Assembly (NCBI RefSeq): GCF_016756395.1
Contig: NZ_AP018365.1
Span: forward strand, 8,249,501 to 8,313,500
Origin: Streptomyces sp. SN-593
GTDB taxonomy: Bacteria > Actinomycetota > Actinomycetes > Streptomycetales > Streptomycetaceae
Direction of reading: 5' to 3'
DNA: 64,000 bases
The translations under genes and the position numbers were made by a program. Of this stretch, positions 17,985 through 25,934 are shown piece by piece (position 1 is the first letter of the stretch; each line of letters begins with the position of its first letter). Under the pieces are notes generated by a model that was not told the origin of the DNA, did not search any database, and worked only from the letters and a program-made list of their open reading frames with translations.

Positions 17985-18590
17985 TCACCGAATCTGGACG
18001 GTGGCGCAGGCGAACGTCGTGTCCTGGAGCAGCGCCGGCGTGATGGCGACGTTTGTCAGGTGCTCCGCCAGAGCGAACGCCGCGAGTGAGGACAGATCCG
18101 TTTCCGGAGTCCCTTCATCGAGATGGAAGCCGATTCGCTCCATGACGTCGAGGACTTCGTCGGGCCCGGTGCCCCAGCGGTCCTCCGGGAACATGGGGTC
18201 GAAGCACAATCGCAGGACCTGGTCCTCCGCCCAGAGGAACGTGCCGACGCCGTTGATATTGACGAAGTGGGAGACCCAGTTCGTCCCCCCTGAGGCTGGC
18301 ACTGCTCGTTCTTCGGTGACCCCGAGGTAGCCGTTGGGCTCGATCAGCAGTGTCCAGCCGCCCACGGTCGTCGTGGCGACCAACTGCCGATCCCCCTCCT
18401 CCGGGTCGTACTGAGTGAAGGCGGCGTCGACAACTGCGGAAATGCCCTGCAGGGGCGCCACCGGTCGTCCTTCGAGCCGGGACATCACCTCAGCAGGCGA
18501 CAGCCCCCGCACCAGGGTGAAGCAATAGGCCCCGGCGATGTCTGGAAAGTCCTCTTCGAGCCACGCGTAGTCCGCTCCGGTCTTCGTCAT
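17985..18590 (-). CDS. DUF6461-like hypothetical protein
   Basis: The start at 18590 (MTKTGADYAWLEED) is preferred to the longer frame because the upstream part overlaps IS debris and looks non-coding. The product is 201 aa. Typical segments are AYCFTLVRGLSPAEVMSRL near residue 22, VGGWTLLIEPNGYLGV and NWVSHFVNINGVGTFLWAED. A GAGGATTTG site precedes the ATG. This family is widespread in streptomycetes, often in lineage-specific islands with other small soluble proteins, and has no known function. Its stop adjoins the broken DUF4265 gene. Confidence 0.75.
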   Translation of the reverse strand: MTKTGADYAWLEEDFPDIAGAYCFTLVRGLSPAEVMSRLEGRPVAPLQGISAVVDAAFTQYDPEEGDRQLVATTTVGGWTLLIEPNGYLGVTEERAVPASGGTNWVSHFVNINGVGTFLWAEDQVLRLCFDPMFPEDRWGTGPDEVLDVMERIGFHLDEGTPETDLSSLAAFALAEHLTNVAITPALLQDTTFACATVQIR

Positions 18591-18740
18591 GCCGCAAATC
18601 CTCGCCCCTGCGTCTGACAGCGGTCGGTGCCCGGTCTCCGACCGAGCGGGAAGCTGTCCGGGAAGCGGTCGTTCTTCGCTCAGTGAGGTTTTCTCAACGA
18701 TGAGCCGGTGGTGTGGCAAGAGCGGTCTGCTGCGGGGGTG

Positions 18741-18964
18741 TTGACAGGCGTGAAGCCCCTGGTAGGAACGGAGTCGACCAAGATCCCGAACGCCAGAGGC
18801 TTCACGTGGTTCCCTATGCTGACGTGTTCGATTTCCCCCGTGAGGTAGTGGTGCACCTCGCCTGTCTGGTGGCAGACCGACGCCGGGACGTGCACACCCC
18901 GCAACGCTCCCGGGCTCTGACCCCGTTCCAGGGCGGCGTCGTTCTGGTGATCCGTCCGGTTTGA
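18741..18964 (+). mobile_element. IS5-type insertion sequence fragment (left end and transposase N-terminus)
   Basis: From a GTG at 18806 the plus strand encodes VVPYADVFDFPREVVVHLA and SRALTPFQGGVVLVI, then stops at 18962. This matches the first 50 residues of actinobacterial IS5-family DDE transposases. Upstream is an imperfect inverted repeat, GTGAAGCCCCTGG (18750-18762) and CCAGAGGCTTCAC (18793-18805), of the kind found at the ends of such elements. The catalytic domain and right end are missing. The copy is therefore dead and marks a past insertion in this island. Confidence 0.7.
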
Positions 18965-19074
18965 TCACGTGGCGCCGAGGGTGGCGATTAGTCAGGTGGG
19001 TCTCCTAAGCCGTGGCAGTTGCGTATTCCCTCGTCTGGGACAGTGTTCGAGTGAACGAGGAACCAGCCGCGCCG

Positions 19075-19389
19075 ATGCCCGTCATCCTCGGCATAGACGA
19101 TCTGCGGCCGCTGCCCAGGGCAACCCGGATCGCCCGTACCAGCATCGAGGGCATTCAGCTCTTGCGGGAGCATCGCGACGGGTTCATCGACGAGCTTTGG
19201 CTCGATCACGATCTCGGCGGGGATGACAGCATCATGCCCGTGGTGACCCTCATGGAAGAAGCCGCCTTCAGTGGACGGCCGTTCGACATTGGGACGGTCT
19301 TCGTGCACAGCGCCAACCCGATCGGCGCCGAGGCCGTCGTCCGGGCCCTGACACGCTGGAATTACCACGTCCGACGTGCGACAGCGTAG
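19075..19389 (+). CDS. Stand-alone cyclic-phosphate-processing receiver (cREC) domain protein
   Basis: The domain starts immediately after the ATG at 19075 (PVILGIDDLRPLP), giving 104 aa. GTG codons at 19051 and 19012 are possible earlier starts. The core DELWLDHDLGGDDSIMPVV carries the paired acidic residues of a receiver-like fold. The C-terminus reads SANPIGAEAVVRALTRWNY. These features fit the cREC family, REC-like domains associated with RNA or cyclic-phosphate processing enzymes. Here it is alone, with no ligase or phosphatase partner nearby. It lies among IS debris and hypothetical genes. Confidence 0.72.
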   Translation: MPVILGIDDLRPLPRATRIARTSIEGIQLLREHRDGFIDELWLDHDLGGDDSIMPVVTLMEEAAFSGRPFDIGTVFVHSANPIGAEAVVRALTRWNYHVRRATA

Positions 19390-19629
19390 CGCCGGGGTGG
19401 TCACCACACTCCCGAGTGTTCGGAGGAGCCCTCCCGTTTGATCACCTGATGTCGGGGGTGGTGGGTTCCGGGCGGTGCGGCCGACCCCGGGATGGCGGCG
19501 CCGCCCAGCGCAGCGCGGACAGGCTGCGCAACCACCCAACGAACCGGGGGAGGGCGGGGAAGCCGGCGGATCTCCGCGTCGGAGGGGAGGAACGGTACGA
19601 ACTTCGCATCGCCCGGTCGGGCGGGTGGC

Positions 19630-20574
19630 TCATGCCCTGAGGTGCGACCGTCGGCGGTAGTGCAAGGGGGCTTCGCCGACCTCGCGTTTGAACGCGGTGC
19701 TGAATGCGCTCTCCGAGCTGTAGCCGAGTTCGGCGGCGAGGGCGCCGACACGGACGTCGGGATTGCGGAGGGCGCGCTGGGCGAGGAGCATCCGCCAGCG
19801 CGACAGGTAGGCCAGCGGCGTGGTGCCGGCGACCGCGCGGAACCGTGCGGCGAAACTGGTGCGTGACATGCCGGCGGCGTGTGCCAGCTCGGACAGTTGC
19901 CAGGTCGCGCCGGGTTGCTCGTGGATCAGGCGCAGGGCCGGGCGGAGGGAGTCGTCGGCGAGCAGCCGCAGCCATCCGGCCGGTGGTTCCTCCTGTTCCA
20001 GGTAGGAGCGGAGCATTTCGAGGAGCAGGAGCTGCCCGTTCTGGCGGATGGCGAATCGTGAGCCGAGCCGTCCGCTGGAGGCCTCGTCGAAGAGCCGCTC
20101 GACGATGCCGCCGAGACGCGAGGCGGCCGAGGTGGAGGCGTGGACGTGGACGAGTCCGGGCAGGGCGCTGCCGAGCAGCGCGAGTCCTGCCGGGCTCACC
20201 TGAATCCAGCCGCCGACGAGCACGTCGTCGGTGGCGAGGTCGGCCGAGGCCAGGTCGACGGAGTCGAAGCCGGCCTCGGGGATCAGCTCGACCGGTGGTT
20301 CGTCACCGCGCCCGCCGCGTACGTCGAGCAGGGCACGGTGGTTGAGGAGCACGACATCGCCCGGGGCGAGTTCGACCGGGCCGTCCGGGCCGCCGGGCCC
20401 GTCGGCGCTGAGCCGGGCCGACCCGGCGACCAGTGCCACCAGCTTGAGCGGTTGGGAGATCGGGCCGCGCGAAAACCACGGCCTGCGGACCGCGAAACCG
20501 CCCGTCATCATCCCCCGCACTTCGACCATGTCGAAGACATCGGAGAGCACATCTGTCACGGCGGCATCGGGCAT
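19630..20574 (-). CDS. AraC-family transcriptional regulator with cupin-6 sensor
   Basis: The start at 20574 (MPDAAVTDVLSDVF) fits the family; the longer frame would overlap the divergent SDR gene. The product is 314 aa. Residues 1-190 form the cupin-like sensor with LVALVAGSARLSADGPGGP and PGDVVLLNHRALLDVRGG. The tandem helix-turn-helix at the C-terminus includes WQLSELAHAAGMSRTSFAAR and LGYSSESAFSTAFKREVG. It is divergent from an SDR oxidoreductase with only 73 bp between them, so it almost certainly controls that gene, probably as an activator. Confidence 0.9.
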   Translation of the reverse strand: MPDAAVTDVLSDVFDMVEVRGMMTGGFAVRRPWFSRGPISQPLKLVALVAGSARLSADGPGGPDGPVELAPGDVVLLNHRALLDVRGGRGDEPPVELIPEAGFDSVDLASADLATDDVLVGGWIQVSPAGLALLGSALPGLVHVHASTSAASRLGGIVERLFDEASSGRLGSRFAIRQNGQLLLLEMLRSYLEQEEPPAGWLRLLADDSLRPALRLIHEQPGATWQLSELAHAAGMSRTSFAARFRAVAGTTPLAYLSRWRMLLAQRALRNPDVRVGALAAELGYSSESAFSTAFKREVGEAPLHYRRRSHLRA

Positions 20575-20647
20575 GCGCGTACTCTCGCGCAGAAAATACG
20601 GACGCACAACCATTCGGCGTCCCGGCCTGGCGACCGAGACTGGAGGC

Positions 20648-21625
20648 ATGACAGCACAGCAGACCCCCCTGGGCACACCGTTCACCGCCGCCTCCACCGC
20701 CGCCGACGTCCTCGACGGTCTTGACCTGAGCGGGCAGGAGGTGATCGTCACCGGCGGTCACGGCCGGCTCGGCCGAGAGGTCACCCGTGCCCTCGCCGCC
20801 GCCGGTGCCGGGGTGACCGTGGCGGCGCGCGACCCGGAACGGGCAGCCGCGGCGGTGGACGGACTCGCGGGGGTACGCGTCGAGCGTCTCGACCTCACCG
20901 ACCTCGCTTCGATCGACGATTTCGCCCGCCGCCGGCTCGCCTCGCGGCAGCCCGTGCACGTTCTGGTCAACAACGCCGCGGTGCCGTTCCACCCGCGGCC
21001 GGTACGCGACGCACGCGGTCGGGAACTGCAGTTCTCGACCTCCCACCTCGGCCACTTCCACCTCACCCGAGCGCTGCTGCCGGCTCTGCGCGCGGCGGAA
21101 GGCGCCCGGGTCGTCACGGTGTCCTCGGGCGCGGCCCGGTTCGGCGAGATCCGCTGGGACGACCTGGACTTCGAAACCGGGTACGACCCCGCCTCGGCAT
21201 ACGGCCAGGCCAAGCGGGCCAACGTCCTGTTCAGCGTCGAACTCGACCGCCGCCACGCCGAACAGGGCATCCGGGCCTTCGCAGCCCACCCCGGCGTCGT
21301 CATCGGCCCCGGCCCCTTCACCCCGCAACAGGTCGCCTCCTACCGCGCGCAGGGACTGATCGACGACAACGGCGACACCGTCATCGACCCCGTGGCCGGC
21401 AAGAAGACGATCGAGCAGGGTGCGGCGACCCTCGTCTTCGGCGCGGCCAGCCCGCTGCTGGACGGACTCGGCGGGGTCTACCTCAAGGACAGCGATGTCG
21501 CCGTGATCGACGACGAGCCGCGCCCACTGACCGCCGACAGCATCCCGGCGGACGCGAACTCGGCGATGCTCGACCCCGACGACGCCCGCCGGCTGTGGGA
21601 GGTGAGCGAGCGACTGCTGTCCTGA
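20648..21625 (+). CDS. SDR-family oxidoreductase
   Basis: This 325-aa short-chain dehydrogenase has the cofactor motif VIVTGGHGRLGREV, the NNAAV strand, catalytic Ser in VVTVSSGAARFG, and YGQAKRAN as the YxxxK pair. It resembles the retinol-dehydrogenase-like SDR branch, which reduces hydrophobic ketones or aldehydes with NADPH. TGGAGGC precedes the ATG. It is divergent from the AraC regulator and ends at a strong bidirectional hairpin. Substrate unknown. Confidence 0.92.
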   Translation: MTAQQTPLGTPFTAASTAADVLDGLDLSGQEVIVTGGHGRLGREVTRALAAAGAGVTVAARDPERAAAAVDGLAGVRVERLDLTDLASIDDFARRRLASRQPVHVLVNNAAVPFHPRPVRDARGRELQFSTSHLGHFHLTRALLPALRAAEGARVVTVSSGAARFGEIRWDDLDFETGYDPASAYGQAKRANVLFSVELDRRHAEQGIRAFAAHPGVVIGPGPFTPQQVASYRAQGLIDDNGDTVIDPVAGKKTIEQGAATLVFGAASPLLDGLGGVYLKDSDVAVIDDEPRPLTADSIPADANSAMLDPDDARRLWEVSERLLS

Positions 21626-21780
21626 AGGAGGGTTCTGCTCCCGTGTGAACCCGGTGGCTCGGGACCGGGGGACGGCAGCGGCCGGAGCATCGCCGGCGGT
21701 GCGTCGAGGCGGCCCGCAGGGTGTCGACCTTCGCGACGGCCCGGGCATGGGCGCCGGAGCAAAGCCACTGGCGCGGGGAG

Positions 21781-21823
21781 CACCGGTCGGGAACGGGCGG
21801 TGAGCGGCTGTTCCCGACCGGTG
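21781..21823. terminator. Bidirectional terminator hairpin
   Basis: CACCGGTCGGGAAC and GTTCCCGACCGGTG form a perfect 14-bp stem with a 15-nt loop, placed between the convergent SDR and methyltransferase-fusion genes. The rest of this 230-bp gap shows no gene. Confidence 0.75.
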
Positions 21824-21855
21824 CCGGGGGTGAACCGTCGGGGACGGTGGCGTGA

Positions 21856-23496
21856 TCAGAGCGTTCGTCGGGTGGCGCGCAGGACGACGTCGCTGACGTG
21901 GTGGGGGCTGGCGGCCCCGGCGGGCCGTGGCCGGGTCTCGTGGGTCTCGACGTGCCAGGCGTCGGGGTCGGCGGTGAGCGCGGCGGCGACCTCGTCGAGC
22001 CCGACGAACGCCTGCGGGTCGTACATCCGGGTCTGGGCGGCCACGTCCACCGGATCGTGCAGCGGGGTGAGGTCGTGGTGGACGACCAGGAGGGTGCCGC
22101 CGGGGGCGACGGCGGCGAGCAGGCTGCGCAGACCGCGCTGGTCGGGCGTGCGCTTGAACGAGCCGTACTGCAAGGAGACCAGGTCGAAGGTATCGGTGCC
22201 GAAGGGGGCGGGATCGTTCGCGTCGCTGCGGACGAGGGTGACGGAGAGCCCGCGGCGTTCGGCCTCGGTCCGCACCCGGGCGAGCGCGTTGCCGGAGATG
22301 TCGGTGGCGGTCACCTTCCAGCCGTGCTCGGCCAGCCAGAGGGCGTCGGCGCCCTCACCGGTGCCGACGTCGAGCGCCCGGCCCGGGGTCAGCTCGGTGG
22401 CCTCGCGGACGAGCGTGCCGTTGGGGTTGCCGCTCCACGTCCGGTCAGGACCCCCGTAGCGCTGGTCCCAGTCGGCCTCCTCGCCCGAGTGCCGGGCGGC
22501 GGCGCGCAGGTCCTCCTCGGCGAGGTCGAAGGCGATCATGGCGCCGACCTGGCTGCCTCGGGCGGCCGACGGCAGCACCTGCGCACTCGGGTCGGTGAGG
22601 TTGCCGGCCGCGTAGACCCCCGGTACGGAGGTCTCTCCGCGCGGGTCGACCGTCAGCGCGTCACCGGCGCCGGTCGGGTGCGGAGCGGCGGCGAGCCCGA
22701 CGCCGGCCAGCACCTCGGCGCGTGCGCGGAACCGGGGGCCGACCACGACGGCATCGGCTTCGAGGACGCGGCCGCCGGCGAGTTCGACCCCTGACACCTC
22801 GCCGTCCGGGCCGGTGAGGACCCGGACGACCTCGCTGCGCTCGACGGGGACGCCGGAGGCGGCAAGGGCCTCGACCGCGTCGTCGTCGAGCCCGGTCGGG
22901 TCGTGCAGCACGACGGTCAGCCGGTCGGTCAGGTGCCGGAACAGCGGCGTCGGGTGAAGCCCCAGGGGGTGCGTGACGATCTGCACCAGGCGTTGGTCGC
23001 GCACCTCGAAGCCGTGGCAGAACGGGCAGTGGACCACGCCACGCCCCCACTGCTCGGCGACGCCGTCGATCGGGGGGAGCTCGTCGGACAGGCCGGTCGC
23101 GGCGAGGACGCGGCGGGCGACCAGCGTGTGCCCGCCGGTGAGGTCGAGCCGGAACCGGCCGTCGTCGCGGCGGTGCACCCCCACGACCCGGCCGGTGAGC
23201 ACCTCCCCGCCGTGGGCGCGTACCTCCGCGCGCCCGATCCCCGTCAGCTCACCGGGCGTTGCGCCCTCGTGCCCGAGGTAGCCGTGCATGTGTGCGGCCG
23301 GGGCGTTGCGCGGGGTGCCGTCGTCGACCACGACGACGCCACGGCGTTGGCGGGCGAGTTGCAGGGCGGCGGCCAGGCCGGCGGCCGAGCCGCCGATGAC
23401 GGCGACGTCGCAGTGACGTTCCAGGACGGGGTACTGGGGGTGGCCGGTGTGCTCGGGGTGGGCCGTCCGCCGGCTCGGCGCGGGATGCTCGCTCAT
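21856..23496 (-). CDS. Fused thioredoxin-reductase-like oxidoreductase and SAM-dependent methyltransferase
   Basis: The 546-aa protein starts at 23496. Residues 25-330 form a thioredoxin-reductase-like module: FAD motif VAVIGGSAAGLAAALQLARQ, the redox pair in HCPFCHGFEVRD, and the C-terminal GVYAAGNLTDPSAQVLPSAA. The CPxC-HG arrangement resembles dithiol oxidases and flavin disulfide reductases more than classical TrxB (CATC). Residues 345-546 are a class I methyltransferase with RALDVGTGEGADALWLAEHG, similar to thiopurine and TehB-like enzymes (WSGNPNGTLV before it). The fusion suggests that one protein oxidises or reduces a thiol and methylates it. This is inference; substrate unknown. Confidence 0.9.
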   Translation of the reverse strand: MSEHPAPSRRTAHPEHTGHPQYPVLERHCDVAVIGGSAAGLAAALQLARQRRGVVVVDDGTPRNAPAAHMHGYLGHEGATPGELTGIGRAEVRAHGGEVLTGRVVGVHRRDDGRFRLDLTGGHTLVARRVLAATGLSDELPPIDGVAEQWGRGVVHCPFCHGFEVRDQRLVQIVTHPLGLHPTPLFRHLTDRLTVVLHDPTGLDDDAVEALAASGVPVERSEVVRVLTGPDGEVSGVELAGGRVLEADAVVVGPRFRARAEVLAGVGLAAAPHPTGAGDALTVDPRGETSVPGVYAAGNLTDPSAQVLPSAARGSQVGAMIAFDLAEEDLRAAARHSGEEADWDQRYGGPDRTWSGNPNGTLVREATELTPGRALDVGTGEGADALWLAEHGWKVTATDISGNALARVRTEAERRGLSVTLVRSDANDPAPFGTDTFDLVSLQYGSFKRTPDQRGLRSLLAAVAPGGTLLVVHHDLTPLHDPVDVAAQTRMYDPQAFVGLDEVAAALTADPDAWHVETHETRPRPAGAASPHHVSDVVLRATRRTL

Positions 23497-23536
23497 GGCG
23501 ACGACGCTACAGCGGCCTGCGAGATCGGCAAACGAC

Positions 23537-23553
23537 CTTGCACAATTCGCAAG
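23537..23553. promoter_or_regulatory. Palindromic operator between divergent genes
   Basis: CTTGC and GCAAG are separated by 7 nt (ACAATTC) with partial inner symmetry. The site lies 19 bp before the XRE-cupin start and 41 bp before the fused enzyme start, so a bound regulator would control both. It is probably the XRE-cupin protein's own operator. Confidence 0.5.
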
Positions 23554-23571
23554 ATGCGCGAGGATGGGGGG

Positions 23572-24129
23572 ATGAACGCAGTCGCCGACATCGAGGCTCT
23601 GGCGCGGTCGCGCCTGCGCAGCATGCGCACCACCCTGGGGTACTCCCTGGACGAACTGGCCGAGCGCACCAACCTGAGCGCGTCGACCATCAGCCGCGTC
23701 GAGACGGGCAAGCGCACGCTCAGCCTCGACGTGCTCGTGCCGCTGGCCGGCGCCCTCCAGATGAGTCTCGACCTGCTCTTCGAGGCGCCCACCGACGACG
23801 ACGTCGTCATCCGGCCGGTCGCCCACAGCAATGGCACGCGGACGACGTGGCCGCTGAGTCGTCCCGACGGCCGCACGGTCGCGATGAAGATGCGTCTGGA
23901 GCGGTCCGATGAGCAGCCCTGCCTGCGGGTCCATCCGGGCCACGACTGGTTCCTGGTGCTGGAGGGGAGTGTGCGGCTGTGGCTGGGCGAGCGGCAGATC
24001 GACGTCGACACCGGTGAGGCGGCGGAGTTCACGACAATGGTCCCGCACGCGATCACGGCCCTGTACGGTCCGGCCGAGTTGATCATGGTCTTCGACCGCG
24101 AAGGGCAGCGGGCACACGTGCACCAGTGA
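23572..24129 (+). CDS. XRE-family regulator with C-terminal cupin
   Basis: The 185-aa protein starts at 23572 (an in-frame ATG also occurs at 23554). The N-terminal HTH (LGYSLDELAERTNLSASTIS, then RVETGKRTLSLDVLVPLAGA) is followed by a cupin_2 barrel with RVHPGHDWFLVLEGSVRLWL. XRE-cupin proteins usually sense a small ligand in the barrel and repress adjacent genes. It is divergent from the fused oxidoreductase-methyltransferase with a palindrome between them, which indicates that it controls that enzyme. Confidence 0.92.
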   Translation: MNAVADIEALARSRLRSMRTTLGYSLDELAERTNLSASTISRVETGKRTLSLDVLVPLAGALQMSLDLLFEAPTDDDVVIRPVAHSNGTRTTWPLSRPDGRTVAMKMRLERSDEQPCLRVHPGHDWFLVLEGSVRLWLGERQIDVDTGEAAEFTTMVPHAITALYGPAELIMVFDREGQRAHVHQ

Positions 24130-24182
24130 GAGGGGGCGCCCCCTCCAGGGCCCACGCGCACGCGTCCGGTACCCCTTTCACC

Positions 24183-24209
24183 GGCGGGGCCGGGAGAACC
24201 GGCCCTGCC
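24183..24209. terminator. Hairpin between convergent XRE-cupin and quinone oxidoreductase genes
   Basis: An 11-bp stem (GGCGGGGCCGG with CCGGCCCTGCC, one G-T pair) closes a 5-nt loop. It lies midway between two convergent stops. A 15-bp direct repeat of CATCCCTGGAGGCGA follows at 24234-24263. Confidence 0.5.
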
Positions 24210-24290
24210 TTGCGCGTGCCCCCGCGTGCTCCCCATCCCTGGAGGCGACATCCCTGGAGGCGACGTCGTGGCCGATCGGGCGGGGACCGG

Positions 24291-25289
24291 TCAGGCGGTG
24301 GGACCGTCGAGTGCGGGCAGCAGGACGACCTTGCCGTGGGGGTGGCCCGAGAGGCTGAGGGCCATGGCGTCGCGCCACTGACTCAGCGGGTAGGACTGCG
24401 CGATCGGGAGGCGGAACGCTCCTTCGGCGGCGAGGGAGGCGTACTCCGGCAAGAGGACGTCGAGCGGTGTGAGGCCGGGCCTCAGTTCGTCGATGTTGAC
24501 GCGGGCGCCGAGTTCCCGGGCCTCGGCGTGGTTGCTGATCGTCACCACGCGCTTCGGGTCGCCGCCGGCCAGGGCGATGAGGTCGGGCAGCGTCCCCGGG
24601 CTCGGCCGGGGCGCGTCGAGCACGAGGTCGACGCTCTCGCCACCGGTGAGCGCGCGCACCCGTTCGGGCATGCCCTCGCCGTAGCCCGTGACGTGTGCGC
24701 CGAACCCTTCGAGGTCGGCGGCGAAGGTGGGGCCGGCCGTGGCGATCACACGCGCACCTTGGCGCAGTGCGAGCTGTACGGCGGCGTAGCCGACCATGCC
24801 GCCGGCGCCGTGGACGAGAAGTGTGTGGCCGGGTTCGAGGCCCATGAGCTCCAGCGTCCACGCGGCCGTCTGCACGACCATCGGCAGGGTGGCGGCCCGT
24901 ATCGGGTCGAGTCCGTCGGGCACCTGGGCCCAACCGTTCAGGACGGCGACGTCCGCGGCTCCCGCGCTCGGCTGCCCCGCGAAGTCGGCGGTGCCGAAGA
25001 CGGTGTCGCCGACCTTGACCGCGTCACGACCGGTGCCACGCCCCGGGTCGGTGTCCGCGCCGATCGCGTCGACGACGCCGGCCACGTCGCAACCGATGCC
25101 GCGAGGCAGGGTCCCCGGCATGAACCCGCGGCACAGTTCCCAGTCCGCGGGGTTGAGTCCGGTGGCGAGGACCCGGACGCGCACAGTGCCGCTCGGCGGG
25201 TCCGGGATCTCGGTGCGCTCCTCGCGCAGGACGTCGCCCGGCTCCCCGGTCTCATGGAAGCGGACAACACGGGACGAAACAGCGGACAT
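24291..25289 (-). CDS. Zinc-independent quinone oxidoreductase / NADP-dependent alcohol dehydrogenase (MDR family)
   Basis: The 332-aa protein has the GroES-like N-terminal domain (GLNPADWELCRGFMPG, GIGCDVAGVVDAIG) and the nucleotide-binding motif LLVHGAGGMVGYAAVQLALRQ. No structural-zinc Cys cluster is visible, so it fits the quinone oxidoreductase branch that uses NADPH to reduce quinones or enones. AAGGAGAG precedes the ATG. It is divergent from a TetR gene with two matching palindromes in the gap, which suggests inducible stress detoxification. Confidence 0.92.
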   Translation of the reverse strand: MSAVSSRVVRFHETGEPGDVLREERTEIPDPPSGTVRVRVLATGLNPADWELCRGFMPGTLPRGIGCDVAGVVDAIGADTDPGRGTGRDAVKVGDTVFGTADFAGQPSAGAADVAVLNGWAQVPDGLDPIRAATLPMVVQTAAWTLELMGLEPGHTLLVHGAGGMVGYAAVQLALRQGARVIATAGPTFAADLEGFGAHVTGYGEGMPERVRALTGGESVDLVLDAPRPSPGTLPDLIALAGGDPKRVVTISNHAEARELGARVNIDELRPGLTPLDVLLPEYASLAAEGAFRLPIAQSYPLSQWRDAMALSLSGHPHGKVVLLPALDGPTA

Positions 25290-25312
25290 GATCTCTCCTT
25301 CGCGGCGTAGCT

Positions 25313-25349
25313 TCAGTCACTGACCCTACAGGAAGCGTCAGTGACTGAC
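25313..25349. promoter_or_regulatory. Twin TetR operator palindromes
   Basis: TCAGTCACTGA (25313-25323) and GTCAGTGACTGAC (25337-25349) are both perfect palindromes around the same TCAGT-ACTGA core. Their centres are 25 bp apart, in the 78-bp gap between divergent genes. Two like sites in that place are a strong sign of binding by the adjacent TetR repressor. Confidence 0.72.
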
Positions 25350-25367
25350 ACCCACTAGGATGTGGCC

Positions 25368-25934
25368 ATGCCGAGAAGTGGTGCCCCAGCGCGGGCGAGA
25401 CTGCGCGAGGCGGCGCTGGAGCTGTACGGCGAGCAGGGTTTCGACGCCACGACCACGGCGGAGATCGCCGCTCGGGCGGGAGTGACGGAGCGGACCTACT
25501 TCCGGCACTTCGTCGACAAGCGCGAGGTGCTGTTCGACGGCGAACGGGAGCTGATCGACACGATGACCGCCGCGATCGCGTCGGCGCCGGCCGGTCTCCC
25601 GCCGCTCGCCCTCGTCCTACGCGCGTACGGTGCCGCGGTACCGCTCTTCGTCGCGGGCCGCCCCGTGGCCGAACGCCGGGCGCGGATCATCGAGACCTCT
25701 CCCGCACTGCGGGAAAGGGCCCACGCCAAGTCGGCCACGCTCACCGAGGCACTCACCGGCGCGCTCGGCACACGCGGAATCCCCGAGCCCACCGCGCGCC
25801 TGGCGGCACGAGCCGGCGCCGCCGTCTTCGAGCACGGAAGCGGCGCCTGGGACGGCGTGACGGCTGCGGACCTCACGGCGCTCATCACGCAAGCCGCCGA
25901 CGAGCTGGGCCGGCTGGCCACCGAACTGCCCTGA
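25368..25934 (+). CDS. TetR-family transcriptional regulator
   Basis: The ATG at 25368 is preferred to the GTG at 25362 because AGGA lies 7 bp ahead of it. The product is 188 aa. The N-terminal HTH reads TTAEIAARAGVTERTYFRHF and is followed by an all-helical ligand-binding domain. The downstream segment ERRARIIETSPALRERAHAK is common in streptomycete TetR proteins with a C-terminal TetR_C extension. It should repress itself and the divergent quinone oxidoreductase through the twin palindromes. Confidence 0.92.
   Translation: MPRSGAPARARLREAALELYGEQGFDATTTAEIAARAGVTERTYFRHFVDKREVLFDGERELIDTMTAAIASAPAGLPPLALVLRAYGAAVPLFVAGRPVAERRARIIETSPALRERAHAKSATLTEALTGALGTRGIPEPTARLAARAGAAVFEHGSGAWDGVTAADLTALITQAADELGRLATELP

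Noticed and set aside
18959-19445. 10-bp direct repeat GTTTGATCAC flanking the cREC gene (18959-18968 and 19436-19445)
   Set aside because: Too short and isolated to call a target duplication; no element with ends lies between the copies.
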